A stretch of DNA of 64,000 nucleotides, taken from the NCBI GenBank assembly GCA_015232575.1, contig JADFZL010000001.1, positions 310,001-374,000 on the forward strand, in the 5' to 3' direction. Each line of letters starts with the position of its first letter. The stretch's first letter is position 1. This stretch comes from Candidatus Rifleibacteriota bacterium. GTDB taxonomy: Bacteria; Muiribacteriota; Ozemobacteria; Ozemobacterales; Ozemobacteraceae. Under the pieces are notes generated by a model. It did no database searches, was not told the origin of the DNA, and worked only from the letters and a program-made list of their open reading frames with translations. Below are positions 62,403 through 64,000 of this stretch, one piece after another. The translations under genes and the position numbers were made by a program.

Positions 62403-63278
62403 TCAGGCCGGTGTTACCGGTGATTCTGCTGGTGGCGGCTCTAAGATGGCTATTAGTTCGTCTTTCTTCATTTTGGAATAGCCTTTAATGCCCTTTTCTT
62501 TTGCCATGTTTTTCAATTCCGCAACAGTCAGTGATTCAATAGTTCCGTCTACTTTTGCCCTGGTTGTTCTCGTCGCAGGTTTTTTTGCATTGTTGCAGAG
62601 GCTTTCGAGTATGTCTTTCAGAAGTTTAATCTCATTTTTAAGTTGGAAGGTTTCATTTCTGAACTCTTCTACAAGAACTTTTTTCATTTCAGAAAATTCA
62701 CTTTTTATTGATTGGCAATGACTTTCTGTAATCTTTAATATCTCTTCATTTTTGTCACTTTCACTGTAATCTGCCGATTCAGCCTTCTGATATTTCTCAA
62801 TAGAATCATTTCTATTGTCAATTGCCATGAGTGAATGATTGTCAATTTCTTTCTGCAAAACTGAGATATTTTCTGAAGAGTGAATCAAAGATTTATCAAT
62901 GATGTTTTCACAAACTTTTTCCTCAAGTGCATTTGCAGCAGCAGTATGAATTCTTTTACTGACAAGCATTTCAGACTGTTTTTGGATTGATGAAACGAGA
63001 TCTGAGGTTATGACAAAAGCATCGATCATTTCACCATTTTCCGGATCAATTTCGCGTGCTTTGAGTGCTGCCTTCAACTCAAATTCCCCGTTAACTACTG
63101 AATATGATTCCGGACCTGTCGGTTTCAATATCAGTGGTTTAATCAAGCCACGACATTCAAGAATCTGAAATGCCAGTCTTTCAACTTCACTGTTATCAAA
63201 ATCATTTTCCATCGGTACAGTAATACTTTTAACATCCACAATTCTGAATAAATCAGCCAGGCGCTTTTTACTTAACAT
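62403..63278 (-). CDS. ParB/Srx-like protein with C-terminal Rho N-terminal-type domain
   Basis: A 291-residue protein. The N-terminal part has the ParB-like pattern SITVPMENDFDNSEVERLA, then FQILECRGLIKPLILKP and YSVVNGEFELKAALKA. A helical middle (about residues 130-240) follows, and the C-terminus SLTVAELKNMAKEKGIKGY then MKKDELIAIL is a Rho_N/SAP-like nucleic-acid-binding fold. No helix-turn-helix typical of ParB is seen. ATG 63278 is preferred: the open frame continues to 63473 but the added residues are Arg/Pro-rich and cross a repeat-like region. It follows a ParA-like gene and so belongs to a partition-type locus; its target is unknown. Confidence 0.75.
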   Translation of the reverse strand: MLSKKRLADLFRIVDVKSITVPMENDFDNSEVERLAFQILECRGLIKPLILKPTGPESYSVVNGEFELKAALKAREIDPENGEMIDAFVITSDLVSSIQKQSEMLVSKRIHTAAANALEEKVCENIIDKSLIHSSENISVLQKEIDNHSLMAIDNRNDSIEKYQKAESADYSESDKNEEILKITESHCQSIKSEFSEMKKVLVEEFRNETFQLKNEIKLLKDILESLCNNAKKPATRTTRAKVDGTIESLTVAELKNMAKEKGIKGYSKMKKDELIAILEPPPAESPVTPA

Positions 63279-63309
63279 ATTTTCTTGTTCCCCATGTTCA
63301 TATAAATAA

Positions 63310-63340
63310 AGACCTCTACCTGCTCGATAATCGGAGGTCT
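63310..63340 (-). terminator. Hairpin between the ParA-like and ParB-like genes
   Basis: On the minus strand AGACCTC and GAGGTCT form a seven-base stem followed by TTATTTAT. It may end the ParA-like transcript or reduce read-through to the ParB-like gene. Confidence 0.45.
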
Positions 63341-63504
63341 TAACACCCTCTTCCCCGAATCTCTTATTACAGCAAATCTTAATAAAGGAGTAATATTCCC
63401 TTTTTCTCCCCCTACCCGGAGCCGCCGTGGAAGAGGGTTGGGACGAAGGCAGACTTAGAGCTACAGAAAACAAAAGACTTCAGCGTGCTTTGATTGTGTC
63501 AAGA

Positions 63505-64000
63505 TCAAGTCAGCACTTTTTTGAATTCTGTTTCACTTATCACTTCGGCTGCAAGTGCTTCAAAGTCGCCTGCAGCCTGCTGGGACGATGGCGAAGAATC
63601 AATTTTACAGAATTCAAAAATTGATTTTGGGTCGGGAATTTCTGCATCACCACATTTTTTTGTCAGATTAAAACAGTTTGAAAGCGGAGTGCGATCAAAA
63701 ATTATGCTGTTCATGAGATTAAAGCCGTGTTTTTCCGGAACAGCGCTTTTCTGTTTGGGAAAAGTATACTTGAGAAATTGGTTATTTGTCGAAATTTTTG
63801 AAGGAAGAACTCCAAGAACCTTCAAAGGAGAAAGGCTTATTGTCTCTTTGAATTCATTAACTTCTTTTACAAAAGCTTTGACGTTATTAAGTCCCTGATT
63901 TGCAAACGGCTTCAGATCAGAAGGAATAATAAGATAATCTGCTGCAATAAGCGGTATCTCTGCATAAAGATCTCTTGAAGGCGGAGTATCAATAATCACG
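63505..64000 (-). CDS. ParA/MinD-like ATPase, N-terminus beyond window
   Basis: Partial: the frame runs off the right edge, so the Walker A motif is not visible. The visible 165 residues start at the Walker B strand VIIDTPPS and continue with ADYLIIPSDLKPFANQGLNNVKAFVKEV, VLGVLPSKIST and NSIIFDRTPLSNCF, the order found in ParA-family partition and positioning ATPases. It precedes the ParB/Rho_N gene by 226 bases, so the pair may be a partition-like locus. Whether chromosomal or for another cargo cannot be told. Confidence 0.85.
   Translation of the reverse strand, partial: VIIDTPPSRDLYAEIPLIAADYLIIPSDLKPFANQGLNNVKAFVKEVNEFKETISLSPLKVLGVLPSKISTNNQFLKYTFPKQKSAVPEKHGFNLMNSIIFDRTPLSNCFNLTKKCGDAEIPDPKSIFEFCKIDSSPSSQQAAGDFEALAAEVISETEFKKVLT

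Overview
The window looks like chromosomal DNA of a free-living, motile, two-membrane (Gram-negative type) heterotrophic bacterium with moderately AT-rich DNA. Support: a flagellar hook-filament cluster, type IV pilus genes, SurA-like and LysM/SPOR envelope proteins, a probable outer-membrane barrel, bacterial RNase Y/YmdB and a complete oxidative pentose phosphate operon. The mix of features (HEAT/TPR proteins, AmmeMemoRadiSam genes, giant flagellar junction protein) would fit an uncultivated lineage such as Riflebacteria or Wallbacteria, but I cannot prove the phylum. Both ends are cut inside genes (ispA at the left, a ParA-like ATPase at the right).

Layout. 1-4.3 kb (minus): operon accB-like, accC, xseA, xseB, ispA (fatty acid, exonuclease VII, isoprenoid). 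4.5-11.5 kb (plus): LysM protein, SNF2 helicase with an overlapping coiled-coil partner, and a membrane mini-TPR plus HEAT/TPR scaffold pair. 11.6-12.5 kb: decayed zeta-toxin locus and repeat remnants. 12.5-17.4 kb (minus): carbohydrate ABC importer (two permeases, binding protein), SPOR protein and the AmmeMemoRadiSam radical SAM enzyme. 17.5-24.6 kb: tiny zinc-ribbon gene, EamA transporter, ymdB-rny, SurA-like chaperone, pilC. 24.9-29.5 kb: topB, rnhA, Pro/Ala-rich secreted protein, a 58-residue protein. 29.7-32.9 kb: gnd-zwf-pgl operon. 33-36 kb: LysM protein, response regulator/ATPase fusion overlapping a radical SAM gene. 36-41 kb (minus): two multi-pass membrane proteins with TPR tails flanking a family 2 glycosyltransferase. 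41-44 kb: a 36-residue ORF, CheY-like regulator, broken RelE/AbrB toxin-antitoxin pair, Sel1 protein. 44-48.6 kb (minus): three pilus-type proteins and a NamZ-like protein. 48.7-49.3 kb: a GxxExxY gene inside an inverted-repeat element. 49.4-51.9 kb: Memo-family gene, holin-like protein, TPR/barrel protein. 52.2-62.2 kb (plus): flgM, flgN, flgK, flgL, fliW, csrA, fliC. 62.3-64 kb: tRNA-Arg(CCG), ParB/Rho_N protein, ParA-like ATPase.

How parts work together. FlgM, FlgN, FlgK, FlgL, FliW, CsrA and flagellin form a late flagellar module. FliW-CsrA very likely adjusts flagellin translation, and flgK and fliC share a sigma-28-like promoter and a leader hairpin. The most unusual points are: an AccB-like protein lacking the biotin-accepting lysine beside accC; a GxxExxY gene bracketed by CACGGA inverted repeats; a FlgL about three times normal size carrying six repeated modules; the translationally coupled response-regulator/ATPase and radical SAM pair; a RelE-type toxin stopped by one nonsense codon; and several very small genes with strong ribosome binding sites.
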